From contig NZ_FOIP01000002.1 in the NCBI RefSeq assembly GCF_900105215.1, forward strand, positions 806,001-870,000: a DNA stretch of 64,000 bases, given 5' to 3'. The notes under the pieces are model-generated. The model had not been told where the DNA came from. It saw only the letters and a list, made by a program, of their open reading frames with translations, and did not search any database. Origin of the DNA: Lacrimispora sphenoides. Lineage in GTDB: Bacteria > Bacillota > Clostridia > Lachnospirales > Lachnospiraceae. The translations under genes were made by a program, and so were the position numbers. Positions 17,944-27,716 of the stretch are shown piece after piece (the first letter of the stretch is position 1; the number at the start of each line of letters is the position of its first letter).

Positions 17944-18014
17944 ATGAATATGTTTGCATATTCATTAGGCGAATACTGCGGCAGTTAAGGAAAACTTGTT
18001 TTCCTTAGCGCCGC
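17944..18014. repeat. Two adjacent hairpins upstream of vanZ
   Basis: ATGAATATG-N4-CATATTCAT (17944-17965) is a perfect 9-bp hairpin. GCGGC...AAGGAAAAC paired with GTTTTCCTT...GCCGC (17978-18014) is a long stem with a small internal mismatch. Neither is followed by a T-run. They lie between a terminator and the vanZ start. Confidence 0.65.
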
Positions 18015-18031
18015 ATATAGATGGAGCTGTT

Positions 18032-18529
18032 ATGATTAGAAATGCGACAAAACGGCAGAAGATGGGTTGGGTAATCTTTATTTTTTACCTGATCTTTTTG
18101 GCATACTTTTTATTTTTTTCCGATTATTTCGGCAGGGGGAGTCATGCTCAGCAGGAATATGCATACAACTTAACCCCGTTTAAAGAAATACGGCGCTTTA
18201 TTATTTACCGCCATGTGGTCGGAATGAAGTCCTTTCTGCTGAACATTGTGGGAAACATCGTGGGCTTTATGCCCTGTGGTTTCTTTCTTCCGATCATCAG
18301 CCGCAGGAGCCGCTGCTGGTTTAATACGACGTTGTTAAGCTTTCTGTTCAGCTTATGCATTGAAACCATCCAGCTTGTGTTCAAGGTGGGATGCTTTGAT
18401 GTAGACGACATGATACTGAATACGCTGGGGGGTATCCTGGGATACATCCTTTACAAAATCGTACAGTATACAAGAGTAAGATTAAGGAGGAAAAAGCGTG
18501 CAAAAGCAGAAAAAAGTGTCCTATATTAG
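18032..18529 (+). CDS. VanZ family membrane protein
   Basis: 165 residues with about four transmembrane helices. The family core is clear: NIVGNIVGFMPCGFFLP, then LFSLCIETIQLVFKVGCFDV and DDMILNTLGGILGY. The archetype VanZ contributes to teicoplanin resistance, but most members have no known role. The ATG at 18032 has GGAG upstream; a longer start at 17996 would fall inside a hairpin. It overlaps the next gene by 32 nt, indicating co-translation. Confidence 0.85.
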   Translation: MIRNATKRQKMGWVIFIFYLIFLAYFLFFSDYFGRGSHAQQEYAYNLTPFKEIRRFIIYRHVVGMKSFLLNIVGNIVGFMPCGFFLPIISRRSRCWFNTTLLSFLFSLCIETIQLVFKVGCFDVDDMILNTLGGILGYILYKIVQYTRVRLRRKKRAKAEKSVLY

Positions 18530-18818
18530 GAAATCCTTTGCAAAGAGAAGCTTTCTATGCCTGGGACTTGCGGTTGGGGCACTTGTACTTGGAATGATTG
18601 GAATCATCAGTTCTGTAATGGCGGAAGGACAGGCACAGCTTAATGTGGCGGCTGTTTGCTTCTGCAGCCTGTTGATTTCATTTTTTTCAATGGTTTATGG
18701 TGTTTTTTCTTTCTTTGAAAGAGAAAAAAAATACATACTGTCTAAAGTAGGAATGGGGATCAGTCTGATCCTTATCATTCTTTGGGCAGTTCTTATCATT
18801 ATAGGAATAAAGGGGTAA
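18498..18818 (+). CDS. Small three-helix membrane protein (DUF6142-like)
   Basis: 106 residues, GTG start with AAGGAGG upstream. Three hydrophobic helices at about 18-40, 48-70 and 83-104 are separated by a short basic loop (FFEREKKYILSK). The layout resembles DUF6142 proteins, which have no known function; this assignment is tentative. It overlaps vanZ upstream and lies 5 nt before the aminopeptidase gene. Confidence 0.65.
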   Translation: MQKQKKVSYIRKSFAKRSFLCLGLAVGALVLGMIGIISSVMAEGQAQLNVAAVCFCSLLISFFSMVYGVFSFFEREKKYILSKVGMGISLILIILWAVLIIIGIKG

Positions 18819-18823
18819 GGATT

Positions 18824-20899
18824 ATGGATTATCAAATGATGTTTCAGCAGGAAAATGAGAATATTAAGGAGCGCTTTGATCTGTCTATGGAGCGGATCGG
18901 TCAGATGGCATCGGAACAGACCGTGCCGGAACCGTATCGTGATTATTTTATCAGGACAGCATCCTTTATCGCCATGATGGGGGAGTATCTCCGGTTCATT
19001 GAGTCCGGAGACCAGAAAGCAGCTTCGTTAGAGATTTTAAGAGAATGGAACCAGAAGTTATACCAGGATATTTTACCAGGCCATTATGAGGAAAGCTATG
19101 CAAATCCGGCGTATGCAGTATCAAATCTGGGAGAGGGCTATGGCCAGCTTCTTTCGTATCTGTATAAAGAGATCCGGGGAGACATTGTTTTTGTCCACGA
19201 GTGGAGACTTACGGATCTAACCATATTAAATGAAACGCTTATTGAAATTTACAACGTATTTGAGGAGGAAATCCCTGAGATTTCCCGGATAAAAGAAGTG
19301 ATCTACTGGTTTGTCAGCGATTATACAGATCATACGGTTACTTTCCGGGTCAGAGAAGGGCTTGACCCGACGCTTTCCTTTGCAACGGATATTATCCGGG
19401 ATAATGATTTAAATGATCTTCGGTATTTGTATTACTTTGGCGAGTATATTTCCGAATCAGAATTAAAAACCGCAGAGTTCTTAAATTCCCTGCCAGAGGA
19501 AACGGTACGTCTTATGGCGGATACCTACACAGAAGGGTACCGCAAAGGCTTTGAGGTAATGGGAAGGGATTTAAAGAAAAAGGGAGCGGTGCAGATTCGC
19601 TATGAACTGGGCTTTGAACGTATGGTGAAGTATGCCATGGAGAATTTTGAAAAGCTTGGCCTTCAAGTGATCCTTTGCCGTGCGGCTGTCTGGACAGTCA
19701 ATACCAATGCCGGCCGGAAGAACGGTTACTACAGCACATCTCCCAACAGGCAGTATGTTTACGATCATAGGTACGACGATGCTCTATATCTGAATAAAGC
19801 GTTTAAAGACCGGAAAGCAGCTGTTTTGAAGGTGGCTTATGAAACCTACAAAGAACAGGCAGCAGCATTTGCCGGCCCAGCGGTAATGGAAACCTTTGGA
19901 AAAGAAGGCTTTGAACCGGTAAATAAGCCGGAAGCAAACCGTCTGGATGCCAGACAGGAAAAGCTTTCAGCGGAAATGTCTAATGAAACTTCAAGAATTC
20001 TCAATCAATACGTACCAGGAGATGAGACCAGCTTTACGATTATAGCTTTCCCGGTACCGGAAATCGGAGAAGACTTTGAGAAGATTTTTGAAGAGACCAT
20101 TGCCATCAACACCCTTGATTATGAGAAATATAAGGCGATCCAGCAGGCGGTTATCGATGTTCTCGATGAGGCTGATTACGTGGAGGTAACGGGAAAAGGA
20201 AACAACAAAACCCACTTAAAAGTAGCCCTTCACCCGTTGAATGACAGGGATAAGGAAACAAAGTTTGAAAACTGTGTGGCTGATGTGAACATTCCCCTTG
20301 GAGAGGTGTTTACGTCCCCAAGACTTACAGGAACAGAAGGAACTTTGGCTGTCAGTACGGTATATATTACGGATTTCCAGTTCAAAGACCTTGTCATGAC
20401 CTTTGAAAATGGTATGATAAAGGACTATTCCTGCAGCAATTTTGAGGATCAGGAGGAAGGAAAAGCACTTGTAAAACAGGTGATCTTAAAGAACCAAGAT
20501 ACCCTTCCCATGGGAGAATTTGCCATAGGAACCAATACCACGGCTTATGCCATGGCCCGTAAGTTCGGAATTCTCGATAAACTGCCTATCCTCATTGTGG
20601 AAAAGATGGGCCCCCACTTTGCGGTGGGTGACACCTGCTACAGCTGGGCGGAGGACAGCCCTGTTTACAACCCCAATGGGAAGGAGATCATCGCCAGAGA
20701 TAATGAGGTTTCCATTCTCAGGAAAGAAGATGTATCAAAGGCCTATTTCAGCTGCCATACGGATATTACCATACCTTATGCGGAACTGGATAGGATCGAG
20801 GCTGTCACGGCTTCCGGTAAAAGGATTTTAATTATTGATGACGGCAGATTTGTATTAAAGGGCACCGAGGAATTAAATATTCCATTGGCAAATCTCTAA
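18824..20899 (+). CDS. M29-like aminopeptidase with long N-terminal domain
   Basis: 691-residue protein. The C-terminal part (about 400-690) matches thermophilic (M29) aminopeptidases: a metal-ligand Glu in PLGEVFTSPRL, IGTNTTAYAM, the His/Tyr pair in MGPHFAVGDTCYSW, and SCHTDITIPYAE with further His and Asp ligands. Standard M29 enzymes have about 410 residues; here about 280 extra N-terminal residues form a helical domain with no motif I recognise. The ATG at 18824 is the first Met after the preceding stop; its ribosome site (GTAAGG) is weak, suggesting coupling to the upstream gene. Confidence 0.78.
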   Translation: MDYQMMFQQENENIKERFDLSMERIGQMASEQTVPEPYRDYFIRTASFIAMMGEYLRFIESGDQKAASLEILREWNQKLYQDILPGHYEESYANPAYAVSNLGEGYGQLLSYLYKEIRGDIVFVHEWRLTDLTILNETLIEIYNVFEEEIPEISRIKEVIYWFVSDYTDHTVTFRVREGLDPTLSFATDIIRDNDLNDLRYLYYFGEYISESELKTAEFLNSLPEETVRLMADTYTEGYRKGFEVMGRDLKKKGAVQIRYELGFERMVKYAMENFEKLGLQVILCRAAVWTVNTNAGRKNGYYSTSPNRQYVYDHRYDDALYLNKAFKDRKAAVLKVAYETYKEQAAAFAGPAVMETFGKEGFEPVNKPEANRLDARQEKLSAEMSNETSRILNQYVPGDETSFTIIAFPVPEIGEDFEKIFEETIAINTLDYEKYKAIQQAVIDVLDEADYVEVTGKGNNKTHLKVALHPLNDRDKETKFENCVADVNIPLGEVFTSPRLTGTEGTLAVSTVYITDFQFKDLVMTFENGMIKDYSCSNFEDQEEGKALVKQVILKNQDTLPMGEFAIGTNTTAYAMARKFGILDKLPILIVEKMGPHFAVGDTCYSWAEDSPVYNPNGKEIIARDNEVSILRKEDVSKAYFSCHTDITIPYAELDRIEAVTASGKRILIIDDGRFVLKGTEELNIPLANL

Positions 20900-20995
20900 T
20901 TGTTTAAAATAACTAAAAATATGCAAATATTTATTAAATATTATTAAAAAAGCTTATAAAATAAAAGAACATGCCGATAAGATATACAAAGGTTT

Positions 20996-21025
20996 AAGGT
21001 TGAAAGAAAAATTTCTTTCAACCTT
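20996..21025. other. Perfect hairpin between aminopeptidase and chemotaxis receptor genes
   Basis: AAGGTTGAAAGAAA and its complement TTTCTTTCAACCTT form a 14-bp stem with a tiny loop. No T-run follows. It could be a processing site, a weak terminator or part of the receptor gene's leader. Confidence 0.6.
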
Positions 21026-21113
21026 GAGTTTAAGAATCGGCGGAATATGAAATTATATCGCCTTGATTCATTCGTATACAATATAGGATAGATAAAGTGA
21101 ATGGAGGACAAAG

Positions 21114-22928
21114 GTGAAGAATTTAAAGATTGGTAAAAGAATTGGACTTGCTTTTGGAGCTATCCTCGTGCTGTTCTTATTAGTTTCCACAATCTCCGTA
21201 ATAAGCTTAAGGCAAAATAACGGTAAGTTTGTAGATTTTTTTAACAACGGACACCAGATCGATGTAAAGACACTTGAGATGAGACGTGATATTCAGTCTG
21301 CAGCTAAAAATGTAGGATATGCAACCATGAGCCTTGATTTAAAGACTACCGGGGATTATATTGATGCTGCGGAAGCGGATTTAGAAATGTTCCGTGACAA
21401 GATGCAATTTTTAAGGGAAAACTATCAGGGGGACCAGTCCCTGGTGGACAGCATCGAAAATACCTTAAATGAGGCTCAGCCTTTCAAGGATCAGGTGTTT
21501 GGTCTTGCTAGGGATAATAAAACCAGACAGGCAGCGGATATATTCTTTGAATCGTTAAACCCTTATTTCATAAAGGTTCAGGAGGAGCTGGTAACGATCA
21601 GTGACATCGCCGAGGAGAACGCCGATGGCAATTATAATACCGCCCAGCAAATGGCGAGATTCACTCAGATTGTAGTGGTCGCTTTACAGTTCATTGCTGT
21701 ATTAGCCACCTTGGGCTTTTCGATTTTTACCACAAGAAGCATTGTTTCGCCGGTCAAAGAGATTGAGAAGGCAGCAGAAGAAATGTCAAAGGGAAGCCTT
21801 CATATCCAGTTAAATTACAAGTCAAAGGATGAACTGGGCGTTCTGGCCGACAGCATGCGGACTACCATTTCCAACATTGGAAATATAATTGACGATATCA
21901 GCAGCTTGCTGACATCATTGGCAATCGGTGATTTCCGGGTCAGCTCCAAGCACCAGGAACAATATGTCCAGGATTATGAGCCTATTCTTATGGCTATGCA
22001 CGGAATCAGGAATAATTTAAGCGAAGCCCTTTTCCGCATTAACCAATCAGCGGATCTGGTAGCCAATGGTTCGGAGCAGGTATCCTCCGGTGCCCAGGCA
22101 TTGTCCCAGGGATCAACGGAACAGGCTTCTTCCATTCAGGAGCTTGCGGCTGCTATAAGCGATATATCAAATCAGATAAATGTCAACGCCCAAAATGCAA
22201 AAGAGGCTCGTTCTACATCAGAGGAATCTACCAGGAATGTGGAGAAAAGCAGTGAGAAAATGTCGGAAATGAACCAGGCAATGATGAAGATCAGTGATAA
22301 GTCCAATGAAATTGGAAAGATTATAAAGACCATTGAGGATATCGCATTCCAGACCAATATCCTGGCATTGAATGCGGCCGTTGAAGCCGCCCGTGCCGGC
22401 GAAGCCGGAAAAGGCTTTGCAGTTGTGGCGGATGAAGTACGTAACCTGGCAAGCAAATCCGGAGAAGCAGCAAAGAACACCACGCTTCTCATAGGAGAAA
22501 GCATGCAGGCCGTGGAAAACGGAACTAAGATTACTGCTGAGACAGCGAAGGCTATGCAGGCAGTCGTGGAAGGAAGCAGGCGCATTAACACAATAATTGG
22601 AGAGATTGCATTGGCCTCTGACAAGCAGGCGGTGGCAGTTGATCAGGTGGCACAGGGAATTGACCAGATTTCCTGCGTGGTTCAGACGAACTCCGCCACA
22701 GCGGAGCAAAGTGCTGCGGCAAGTGAAGAACTGTCAGGCCAGGCCCAGATTATGAAGGGACTTGTTGAGGGCTTTGACCTTTATGAGGGCGAGGAGGAAA
22801 AGGTATCCTCAAAACCTAGAAATTCCCGGCCAGAAAAGCCGGTTTATGGAGAAGCTCATGATGTCCCGGTCCTTAACATTGATCCGGTTTATTTTGAAGA
22901 ACCCTCATTTGGAGGCGGAAAGTATTAA
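21114..22928 (+). CDS. Methyl-accepting chemotaxis protein
   Basis: 604-residue receptor: transmembrane helix 1 (about 10-32), an extracellular four-helix-type sensor (33-185), transmembrane helix 2 (about 186-208), HAMP, then a long cytoplasmic coiled coil with the CheA/CheW-binding hairpin tip [20 protein letters not shown] and [15 protein letters not shown] near 410-445. No C-terminal NWETF-like pentapeptide is present, so it likely lacks direct CheR tethering. GTG start with GGAGG upstream. The ligand is unknown. Confidence 0.95.
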   Translation: MKNLKIGKRIGLAFGAILVLFLLVSTISVISLRQNNGKFVDFFNNGHQIDVKTLEMRRDIQSAAKNVGYATMSLDLKTTGDYIDAAEADLEMFRDKMQFLRENYQGDQSLVDSIENTLNEAQPFKDQVFGLARDNKTRQAADIFFESLNPYFIKVQEELVTISDIAEENADGNYNTAQQMARFTQIVVVALQFIAVLATLGFSIFTTRSIVSPVKEIEKAAEEMSKGSLHIQLNYKSKDELGVLADSMRTTISNIGNIIDDISSLLTSLAIGDFRVSSKHQEQYVQDYEPILMAMHGIRNNLSEALFRINQSADLVANGSEQVSSGAQALSQGSTEQASSIQELAAAISDISNQINVNAQNAKEARSTSEESTRNVEKSSEKMSEMNQAMMKISDKSNEIGKIIKTIEDIAFQTNILALNAAVEAARAGEAGKGFAVVADEVRNLASKSGEAAKNTTLLIGESMQAVENGTKITAETAKAMQAVVEGSRRINTIIGEIALASDKQAVAVDQVAQGIDQISCVVQTNSATAEQSAAASEELSGQAQIMKGLVEGFDLYEGEEEKVSSKPRNSRPEKPVYGEAHDVPVLNIDPVYFEEPSFGGGKY

Positions 22929-22941
22929 ACATACATAGTCA

Positions 22942-22990
22942 GGCGGGAGACCGGAGAGATTAAGATATCTTTCCGGTTCTCCCGCCCTTC
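22942..22990 (+). terminator. Terminator of the chemotaxis receptor gene
   Basis: GGCGGGAGA...CCGG pairs with CCGG...TCTCCCGCC around a short loop, followed by CTTCTT. Confidence 0.68.
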
Positions 22991-23031
22991 TTGTACTCCC
23001 CATGAGCGATGGCAAAATTTTTAGAAAACCA

Positions 23032-23060
23032 TTGACGAAGCAGAAAAAAACTTGTATTAT
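23032..23060 (+). promoter_or_regulatory. Promoter of the purEMND operon
   Basis: TTGACG, 17-bp spacer, TATTAT (an overlapping TATAAT lies 3 bp downstream). The leader to purE is about 100 nt and AT-rich; I see no purine riboswitch in it. Confidence 0.65.
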
Positions 23061-23170
23061 AATTAATAAGTAAGGATAAAATAATAAGCTTCAATTATTA
23101 ATTTATCTAATAAACTGTATTACTGTAAATAATGAATCTTCACATCAAACAAAATAAAGGAGAATTTACT

Positions 23171-23689
23171 ATGGCAAAAGTATCGATTGTTATGGGAAGT
23201 GATTCTGATATGCCTGTTATGGCTCAGGCTGCAGATGTTTTGAAAAAATTGGGAGTGGAGTTTGAGATGACGGTGATCTCCGCCCACAGGGAACCGGATA
23301 TATTTTTCGAATATGCGAAAACGGCAGAAGCAAGAGGCGTAAAGGTCATAATTGCTGGTGCAGGCAAGGCTGCTCATCTACCGGGAATGTGTGCTGCTCT
23401 GTTCCCAATGCCGGTGATCGGCATTCCCATGAAGACTTCGGACCTTGGCGGAGTGGATTCTCTTTATTCTATCGTCCAGATGCCTTCTGGAGTTCCAGTT
23501 GCCACCGTTGCGATTGGCGGAGGGACCAATGCTGGAATTCTTGCAGCTAAAATTTTAGCGGTCAGTGACGAGGCGCTTTTAGGAAGGCTTAAAGAATACT
23601 CGGAAAACTTAAAAAACGAGGTGGCAGAAAAAGCGGAGAAATTAGATCAGATCGGCTATCAGGAATATTTAACCCAGATGAAGAAGTGA
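23171..23689 (+). CDS. purE: 5-(carboxyamino)imidazole ribonucleotide mutase
   Basis: 172-residue class I PurE, converting N5-CAIR to CAIR in purine synthesis. The N terminus MAKVSIVMGSDSDMPVM holds the substrate loop, SAHREPD the catalytic His, and GAGKAAHLPGM a further family block. The start at 23171 has AAAGGAG 9 nt upstream; an in-frame ATG 39 nt earlier lacks a site. First gene of purE-purM-purN-purD. Confidence 0.95.
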   Translation: MAKVSIVMGSDSDMPVMAQAADVLKKLGVEFEMTVISAHREPDIFFEYAKTAEARGVKVIIAGAGKAAHLPGMCAALFPMPVIGIPMKTSDLGGVDSLYSIVQMPSGVPVATVAIGGGTNAGILAAKILAVSDEALLGRLKEYSENLKNEVAEKAEKLDQIGYQEYLTQMKK

Positions 23690-23713
23690 GAAAATCGGAG
23701 GCGAGGAGAAAAA

Positions 23714-24739
23714 ATGGATTATAAGAATGCAGGAGTGGACATTGAAGCCGGATATAAATCGGTTGAATTAATGAAAAAGCATGTGCAGGAAACCATGAGA
23801 CCTGAGGTTCTTGGAGGGCTTGGGGGATTTTCCGGGGCATTTTCCATGTCAGCCTTTAAAAACATGGAAAAACCGACTCTGGTATCAGGAACCGACGGGG
23901 TAGGCACAAAGCTGAAGCTTGCATTTTTAATGGACAGGCACGATACTGTTGGAATCGACTGTGTGGCCATGTGTGTCAATGATATCGCCTGTGCAGGCGG
24001 GGAGCCTTTGTTCTTCCTGGATTATATTGCCTGCGGCAGGAATTACCCGGAAAAAATCGCAGAGATCGTCAGCGGAGTTGCAAACGGCTGCAAGCAGGCC
24101 AATGCTGCTTTGATCGGCGGTGAGACAGCGGAGATGCCGGGATTTTATCCTGAGGCTGAATACGATCTGGCCGGTTTCGCAGTAGGTGTGGTGGATGAGA
24201 AGGATCTTATTACCGGGGCTGATGTCAAAGAGGGGGATGTGCTCATAGGAATCGCCTCTTCCGGAATTCACAGCAATGGCTTTTCTCTGGTACGCAAGGT
24301 GTTTGACATGACAAAAGAAAGCCTGGATACCTATTATGAAGAGTTGGGAAAAACCCTTGGCGAAGTGCTGATTACTCCTACCAAAATTTATGTTAATGCA
24401 TTAAAAAGCGTAAAAAATAGCGGAGCAGTGATCAAAGCCTGCAGCCACATCACCGGAGGCGGTTTTTATGAAAACATTCCCCGTATGCTTCCTGAGGGTA
24501 TCCGGGCGGTTGTTGAAAAGAACAGCTATCAGGTGCCTGCCATCTTTGGTCTGCTGGTGGATAAAGGCGGTATTGAGGAAGAGATCATGTACAATACCTA
24601 TAATATGGGAATCGGAATGATTCTTGCAGTGAGTCCGGCGGATGTGGATACGGCTATGGAAGCAATCCGCGGAGCTGGGGAGGTTCCCTATGTGATCGGC
24701 CATACGGAAAGAGGAGAGAAGGGTGTGACCTTATGCTGA
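23714..24739 (+). CDS. purM: Phosphoribosylformylglycinamidine cyclo-ligase
   Basis: 341-residue AIR synthetase: closes the imidazole ring of FGAM with ATP. Motifs: [33 protein letters not shown], and [11 protein letters not shown]. The length is typical. It overlaps the purN start by 7 nt (ATGCTGA), implying translational coupling. Confidence 0.97.
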   Translation: MDYKNAGVDIEAGYKSVELMKKHVQETMRPEVLGGLGGFSGAFSMSAFKNMEKPTLVSGTDGVGTKLKLAFLMDRHDTVGIDCVAMCVNDIACAGGEPLFFLDYIACGRNYPEKIAEIVSGVANGCKQANAALIGGETAEMPGFYPEAEYDLAGFAVGVVDEKDLITGADVKEGDVLIGIASSGIHSNGFSLVRKVFDMTKESLDTYYEELGKTLGEVLITPTKIYVNALKSVKNSGAVIKACSHITGGGFYENIPRMLPEGIRAVVEKNSYQVPAIFGLLVDKGGIEEEIMYNTYNMGIGMILAVSPADVDTAMEAIRGAGEVPYVIGHTERGEKGVTLC

Positions 24740-25332
24740 AAATCGGGATATTGGTTTCCGGCGGGGGAACCAACCTTCAGGCAGTCTTAGATGCGATAGA
24801 TTGTGGAAGGATCACCAATTCAGAGGTAACAGTGGTCATCAGCAATAACCAGAACGCATATGCCCTGGAAAGGGCTAGAAAACATGGAATTGAGGCTCTC
24901 TGCATATCACCTGTGGATTTTCAGGAGAGGGAAGACTTTTATGAAGCGCTTCTTTCAAAGATTGACCAGTACTGCCTTGATCTGATCGTTCTGGCCGGAT
25001 ATCTGGTTGCGATTCCGGTATCCATGATACAAAAGTACAGGAACCGTATCATCAACGTTCATCCATCCCTTATTCCGTCTTTTTGCGGAAAGGGATATTA
25101 TGGGCTTAAGGTTCATGAAGCTGCCCTGGCCCGTGGGGTGAGGGTTACGGGTGCTACGGTCCACTATGTAGATGAGGGAATGGATACGGGGCCGATTCTT
25201 TTACAGAAGGCGGTTGAGGTCCGGGAAGGAGATACACCGGAGACTTTGCAGCGGCGTGTCATGGAAGAGGCAGAGTGGCTGATCCTTCCCCAGGCCATAC
25301 AGATGATTGCATACGGACAGGAGGAATCGTAA
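24733..25332 (+). CDS. purN: Phosphoribosylglycinamide formyltransferase
   Basis: 199-residue GAR transformylase using 10-formyl-[20 protein letters not shown] is the phosphate-binding start, [14 protein letters not shown] holds the catalytic Asn/His, and [13 protein letters not shown] contributes the catalytic Asp. It overlaps purM upstream and shares one base with the purD start (TAATG). Confidence 0.96.
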   Translation: MLKIGILVSGGGTNLQAVLDAIDCGRITNSEVTVVISNNQNAYALERARKHGIEALCISPVDFQEREDFYEALLSKIDQYCLDLIVLAGYLVAIPVSMIQKYRNRIINVHPSLIPSFCGKGYYGLKVHEAALARGVRVTGATVHYVDEGMDTGPILLQKAVEVREGDTPETLQRRVMEEAEWLILPQAIQMIAYGQEES

Positions 25333-26606
25333 TGAAGGTTTTGATCATAGGCGGAGGCGGGCGTGAGCATGCCATTGCATGGAAAATCTCCAGAAGCCCT
25401 AAGGTTGATAAAATATATTGCGCCCCTGGAAATGCAGGAATTGCAGAGATTGCAGAATGCGTGGATATGGGGGTAATGGATTTTGACAGGCAGGTAGCAT
25501 TTGCTAGGGAAAAGGAAATCGATCTGACCATCATAGGACCGGATGATCCTCTGGTTGCCGGAGCTGTGGATGCGTTTGAGGCAGCCGGACTAAGGGTGTT
25601 CGGCCCGCAAAAACGTGCGGCTTTGCTGGAAGGTTCCAAGTCATTTTCCAAGGACTTAATGAAAAAGTATGGTATTCCCACAGCGGCATATGAAGTCTTT
25701 GATTCTCTGGAAGAGGCATTAAGTTATGTGAAAACAGCCCCAATGCCCATTGTGTTAAAGGCTGACGGCCTGGCTTTGGGAAAGGGAGTCCTGATTTGCG
25801 GCACAAGGGAAGAGGCGGAACTCGGAGTAAAGGATTTAATGCTTGATAAACTGTTTGGCTCCGCAGGAGACCGGATCGTGGTGGAAGAGTTTATGACGGG
25901 CCGTGAGGTATCGGTGCTCTCCTTTGTGGATGGAAAGACTGTTAAAATTATGACATCCGCCCAGGACCATAAGCGGGCAAAAGACGGAGACCAGGGTCTT
26001 AATACAGGGGGAATGGGAACTTTTTCTCCAAGTCCGTTTTATACGGAAGAAGTGGATAAGTTTTGCAGGCAATATATATATCAGGCGACCGTGGATGCCA
26101 TGAAAGCAGAGGGCCGGGAATTTAAGGGTATCATATTCTTTGGACTGATGCTGACGGAAAAAGGCCCCAGAGTATTGGAATACAATGCCAGGTTTGGTGA
26201 CCCAGAGACACAGGTGGTGCTTCCTCGGATGAAGAATGACATCGTGGAGGTTTTTGAGGCTTGTATTGACGGAACTCTGGATCAGATAGACCTGCAGTTT
26301 GAAGATAATGCGGCGGTCTGCGTGGTATTGGCGTCAGAGGGCTATCCGGAGAAGTATGAAAAGGGGTATCCCATTGCCGGGGTGGAAGCATTTAAGGGAC
26401 AGGAGAAATATTTTGCCTTTCATGCAGGAAGCAAGTTTGACGGCAGCGGTACAGTGGTGACCAATGGCGGAAGAGTGTTGGGAGTGACGGCAATCGGAGC
26501 GGATTTAAGGGAAGCCAGAGAACATGCCTATCAGGCGGCGGAATGGGTATCTTTTGAGAATAAGTATATGAGACGGGATATTGGTAAGAGTATTGACCAG
26601 ACTTAA
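25332..26606 (+). CDS. purD: Phosphoribosylamine-glycine ligase
   Basis: 424-residue GAR synthetase with ATP-grasp fold. It starts VLIIGGGGREHAIAWKI and contains LKADGLALGKGVLI (ATP loop) and LEYNARFGDPETQVVLPRM (metal ligands). It is the last gene of the operon. purF, purC, purL and purH are not in this window. Confidence 0.96.
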   Translation: MKVLIIGGGGREHAIAWKISRSPKVDKIYCAPGNAGIAEIAECVDMGVMDFDRQVAFAREKEIDLTIIGPDDPLVAGAVDAFEAAGLRVFGPQKRAALLEGSKSFSKDLMKKYGIPTAAYEVFDSLEEALSYVKTAPMPIVLKADGLALGKGVLICGTREEAELGVKDLMLDKLFGSAGDRIVVEEFMTGREVSVLSFVDGKTVKIMTSAQDHKRAKDGDQGLNTGGMGTFSPSPFYTEEVDKFCRQYIYQATVDAMKAEGREFKGIIFFGLMLTEKGPRVLEYNARFGDPETQVVLPRMKNDIVEVFEACIDGTLDQIDLQFEDNAAVCVVLASEGYPEKYEKGYPIAGVEAFKGQEKYFAFHAGSKFDGSGTVVTNGGRVLGVTAIGADLREAREHAYQAAEWVSFENKYMRRDIGKSIDQT

Positions 26607-26677
26607 AAAAGAAGCGGGAAATTAAGAGTCTCTTGGCGGGAACACCGCTGCTGTATAACTGGTCGATTCTCATCTTT

Positions 26678-26733
26678 TGACAAAAAGCACAAGACGGCTT
26701 ATTTAAGCCATCTTGTGCTTCTTTGTCGCTTTT
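26678..26733. terminator. Bidirectional terminator between purD and the AraC gene
   Basis: AAGCACAAGACGGCTT (26685-26700) pairs with AAGCCATCTTGTGCTT (26705-26720), with GACAAA/TTTGTC outside and a T-run on each strand. Confidence 0.82.
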
Positions 26734-26736
26734 TTG

Positions 26737-27606
26737 TCATTTGATTGGCAGAAGTTCAATGTAACCTCTTGTGCCGATAGGCTCAAGCTGGATGCGAGGG
26801 TTTGATGAATCCCACTGTGCGTCAATGACAGCTGGATCGTATTTACTGATTGCTGTCTGCACATCTTCAATGGCATTACAGTACTCCTCCTCAGCAAAGG
26901 GCTCTCCTTTAAACATCAGATATTTTACGGCAGGAAGCGCAATAACATCAAATCCATCGGGAACAACACCATCATAAGTCACAGGCACTTCAACTCCCTG
27001 CACATACTCCGAGGTACCGGGAGCAATTAATTTTGCGGGCAGCCACATACAAACCGGTTCACCGCTAATGGATTTGATACTTTGCAAAAGCCCCCACACA
27101 TCACAGCCAACCTCCTCGCAATAAGCAAAATAGTCGACAGCTTTTATCCCTCTTTTGATAAGTACCTTTCGTTCCGGCTTTTCGATAACCTGCACAAATA
27201 CACTTTTTACAGTTTCCATCTGTTTCTCCTTTCTAAATGTTCGATATTTGACTCCATAAGGTGTGAACAGATAGAGCGGAACAGGGCTTTTCGCATACTC
27301 CCTGGGATTGCATCCAAACTCACGGAAGAACGCCCGCTGATAGCCATCCACGCTGCCAAATCCAAGATCCAAAGCAGTATCTATAATTTTACAGGATTCA
27401 TCTCGCAGCTTGATTGCTGACTTGGAGAGCCGCAGGCGCCGGATATAATCGGCTGGCGTCATGTTGGTATGCTGCAAGAACAGACGATAGGAGTACCATG
27501 GCGAATAATAGGAAACGCTTGATAAAGCAGTCAGTGTGATAGTTTCTGATAAGTGTTCCGCTATATAGTCCTGCATCCGCTGGACAGCCTCGATTTTTTC
27601 TTCCAT
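26737..27606 (-). CDS. AraC family regulator with GyrI-like effector domain
   Basis: 289 residues. Two helix-turn-helix motifs at the N terminus (about 8-105; ITLTALSSVSYYSPWYSYRL and DTALDLGFGSVDGYQRAFFR) are followed by a C-terminal domain (about 130-289) of the GyrI/effector-binding type. This is the MarA/Rob-like layout used by multidrug-sensing regulators. The ligand and targets are unknown. It converges on purD and stands alone. Confidence 0.85.
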   Translation of the reverse strand: MEEKIEAVQRMQDYIAEHLSETITLTALSSVSYYSPWYSYRLFLQHTNMTPADYIRRLRLSKSAIKLRDESCKIIDTALDLGFGSVDGYQRAFFREFGCNPREYAKSPVPLYLFTPYGVKYRTFRKEKQMETVKSVFVQVIEKPERKVLIKRGIKAVDYFAYCEEVGCDVWGLLQSIKSISGEPVCMWLPAKLIAPGTSEYVQGVEVPVTYDGVVPDGFDVIALPAVKYLMFKGEPFAEEEYCNAIEDVQTAISKYDPAVIDAQWDSSNPRIQLEPIGTRGYIELLPIK

Positions 27607-27716
27607 CTTTTCACCACCTTATGCTCCTTATCTTACATTGACTGTGAGAGAAACTTCTCGACTATTTTTGCTAATCGGGTATAAGTTCACCACGTAACCA
27701 TGCCGGAAAAACCAGC

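Noticed and set aside
22172-22709. Two overlapping long minus-strand frames opposite the chemotaxis receptor
   Set aside because: They are complementary shadows of the conserved receptor signalling domain and lack ribosome sites.
23061-23170. Purine or ZTP riboswitch before purE
   Set aside because: The leader is short and AT-rich; no conserved three-way junction or pseudoknot elements could be recognised.
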